Origin: Micavibrio sp. | GTDB taxonomy: Bacteria; Pseudomonadota; Alphaproteobacteria; UBA9219 | Direction of reading: 5' to 3' | Assembly (NCBI GenBank): GCA_020718105.1 | Contig: DYDA01000014.1 | Location: 1 to 58,754, forward strand | Length of the DNA stretch: 58,754 nucleotides | In this document: positions 54,779 to 58,754 of the stretch, in pieces | Layout: every line of letters begins with the position of its first letter | Position numbering within the stretch: the first letter of the stretch is position 1 | The notes under the pieces: generated by a model | Databases searched by the model: none | What the model was told of the DNA's origin: nothing | Seen by the model: only the letters and a program-made list of their open reading frames with translations | Made by a program: the position numbers and the translations under genes

Positions 54779-54938
54779 GTCTATCTCCTTTATAGTTTAT
54801 TGAGCCATTCAATAACGACAGCCACTTGATCCCTCATTTTCATCATAATATGATCGTTAGTACAAGCACGCTCAACGCTTTCAGGCATAAAAAGCCTGCT
54901 ATCCATCGGCGCACGATCTTGGGACAGGTGTTTTCACG
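54779..54938. other. spacer between unknown gene and rRNA terminator
   Basis: Holds the upstream region of the gene ending at 54778 and a small CAGGC/GCCTG hairpin near 54882. Nothing else seen. Confidence 0.4.
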
Positions 54939-54971
54939 AAAAAACCCCCATGGAAAAACCATGGGGGTTTT
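54939..54971 (-). terminator. rRNA operon terminator
   Basis: CCCCCATGG (54945-54953), loop AAAAA, CCATGGGGG (54959-54967): nine perfect pairs, followed on the minus strand by TTTTTT, and by TTTT on the plus strand. Confidence 0.9.
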
Positions 54972-55069
54972 AAATTGGCTTGAAACAGGATTTGAACATT
55001 ACTTGATGCGAACGTTTTGCGCTTACGCGCACAAACGCCTGCATCCTTCTTCTTTTTCTGCCCAGAAGA

Positions 55070-55184
55070 TCTGGCAGTGACCTACTCTCCCGGGCCTTAA
55101 GGCAAAGTACCATCGGCGCAGAGGGTTTTCACGTCCGAGTTCGAGATGGGATCGGGTGCAGGCCCCTCGCTGTAACCACCAGAT
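55070..55184 (-). rRNA. rrf: 5S ribosomal RNA
   Basis: On the minus strand reads ATCTGGTGGTTACAGCGAGG, then the conserved CCCGATCCCATCTCGAACTC, and ends ACTGCCAGAT; the ends pair as helix I. Boundaries are within a few bases. Confidence 0.95.
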
Positions 55185-55286
55185 CATCAGGGCAGAAAGA
55201 AAAGAAGCAATGAAAGCGTCTACAGTCAGAGTTAGGGCGCTGGATTTTACGGCCAACGCCTCACTTTTATAAATATCTGATTTCAG

Positions 55287-58040
<2,754 letters not shown>

Positions 58041-58403
58041 TCAGAAGCCAGATGTTCTCATGAGCTTGTACCAAACAAAACTCCATCTTGCGCTTGCAGG
58101 GCTGACATATGGGCCCCAGCTCCTTCGGAGAAACTGTCCAGACCTTTAGGTAAATCTGGGTGGGCCTGCCTGCAGGCTAACTTCTGACTGTCTTGCTTTA
58201 CGCTTTCCCGCTCCTCTTGCACTCGACATGCAAGGTTTGCGCGCAAAACAAAACGCTTTCATTGCGATTGCCCTTATCATCATCACAATGACAGGTACAA
58301 TCAGTTCAAATCCTATTCACAATGGCCAAGAACATCCGCCGCACCCCGAAGAGCGGGGCGGAAACTTTTTTCTCCTCACAAAGGTTTTTAAAACGCGTAA
58401 AGC
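58041..58403 (-). other. tRNA-Ala to 23S spacer
   Basis: About 360 bases of processed rRNA leader. It should hold the 23S processing stem and antitermination sites, which I do not mark. An inverted GGGGCGG/CCGCCCC-like pair (CGCACCCCG..CGGGGCGG near 58340-58362) is present. Confidence 0.6.
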
Positions 58404-58479
58404 TGGTGGAGCTGATCGGGATCGAACCGACGACCCTCTGCTTGCAAAGCAGATGCTCTCCCAGCTGAGCTACAGCCCC
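58404..58479 (-). tRNA. tRNA-Ala (TGC)
   Basis: 76 bases on the minus strand with encoded CCA. Acceptor GGGGCTG/CAGCTCC, anticodon loop CTTTGCAAG, T-arm GTTCGATCC. Confidence 0.97.
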
Positions 58480-58501
58480 GTTAGCTTATCGCGCTAAAAA
58501 A

Positions 58502-58578
58502 TGGTGGGCCTGGTAAGATTTGAACTTACGACCTCACGCTTATCAAGCGCGCGCTCTAACCAGCTGAGCTACAAGCCC
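58502..58578 (-). tRNA. tRNA-Ile (GAT)
   Basis: 77 bases on the minus strand with encoded CCA. Acceptor GGGCTTG/CAGGCCC, anticodon loop CTTGATAAG, T-arm GTTCAAATC. Confidence 0.97.
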
Positions 58579-58741
58579 GCTTTAGACACAAGCCCGAATG
58601 AGCTTATGTCATACCTTTGGAGAAGGGATACGTAGACGGCGGCGCCGGACAACCCGCGTGATTTGGGTCATCAAGAACATCAAGTACTAAGTTTTGATGT
58701 GAAGGTGTCCGAAGACGACGATCAAACATCAAAATCCTTAG

Positions 58742-58754
58742 AAAGGAGGTGATC
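58742..58754 (-). rRNA. rrs: 16S ribosomal RNA, last bases only
   Basis: The window ends in GAAAGGAGGTGATC, the complement of the 16S 3' terminus GATCACCTCCTTTC with the anti-Shine-Dalgarno sequence. The gene continues beyond the window. Confidence 0.9.

Noticed and set aside
54968-55069. tRNA-fMet after 5S, common in Alphaproteobacteria
   Set aside because: No cloverleaf or T-arm pattern before the terminator.

Overview
The window is bacterial chromosome from an alphaproteobacterium. Signs of this are the 16S-tRNA-Ile-tRNA-Ala-23S-5S rRNA operon layout, a YejBEF-type peptide importer, GluQ, UbiG and UbiTUV ubiquinone genes, DUF1036, the clpX/clpP neighbourhood and clean Shine-Dalgarno starts. 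I cannot fix the order from sequence alone. Dispersed palindromic repeats, several of them inside genes, recall Rickettsiales and some Rhodospirillales/Micavibrionales-like lineages. Oxygen-independent ubiquinone synthesis (ubiT, ubiU, ubiV) together with class III ribonucleotide reductase (nrdD, nrdG) implies a facultative anaerobe that respires with a quinone without oxygen.

Layout. 1-430: composite repeat. 431-898: small unknown gene. 900-10604 (minus): a run of seven genes reading, in transcription order, an aconitase-like pseudoenzyme, a single-module Clp-type AAA ATPase, a Gfo/Idh/MocA oxidoreductase, a GT4 glycosyltransferase and yejB-yejE-yejF. 10747-17372 (mostly plus): DUF1036 protein, plsC, miaB, two unknown genes, uvrC, pgsA. 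17392-21429: a small surface-polysaccharide group (flippase, deacetylase, methyltransferase, O-antigen-polymerase-like protein). 21451-27602: anaerobic block ubiT-ubiU-ubiV-nrdD-nrdG with an FNR box and NrdR boxes before nrdD. 27599-31424: two unknown genes, glmS and a long terminator/repeat intergenic stretch. 31425-45282: housekeeping genes fhs, gluQ, clpX, clpP, typA, a LysE-type exporter, a SnoaL-like protein with a lysine-rich tail, an unknown gene, purH, a nitronate monooxygenase, lysC, ubiG. 45621-51202: rpmB, cmk, rpsA, prfA, prmC. 51199-54778 (minus): an S66 carboxypeptidase and four unknown genes. 54939-58754 (minus): rRNA operon terminator, 5S, 23S, tRNA-Ala, tRNA-Ile and the last bases of 16S.

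Most notable points. (1) An intact 857-residue aconitase-A homologue has lost all three iron-sulfur cysteines and every active-site motif I could align, and sits before a D1-only ClpB-like ATPase. (2) Two families of palindromic dispersed repeats lie in intergenic DNA and also, in frame, inside four conserved genes (yejF, ubiV, nrdG, prmC), adding roughly 35 to 50 residues to each protein. (3) The nrdD promoter has a perfect TTGA-N6-TCAA FNR site at class II spacing, with a near-consensus NrdR box over the core promoter and a weaker second box 32 bases on. (4) UbiU has glycine where the first of its four cluster-binding cysteines is expected. (5) Short heptanucleotide tandem arrays occur at 26.6 and 31.2 kb. 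No CRISPR array, transposase, integrase or prophage was seen.
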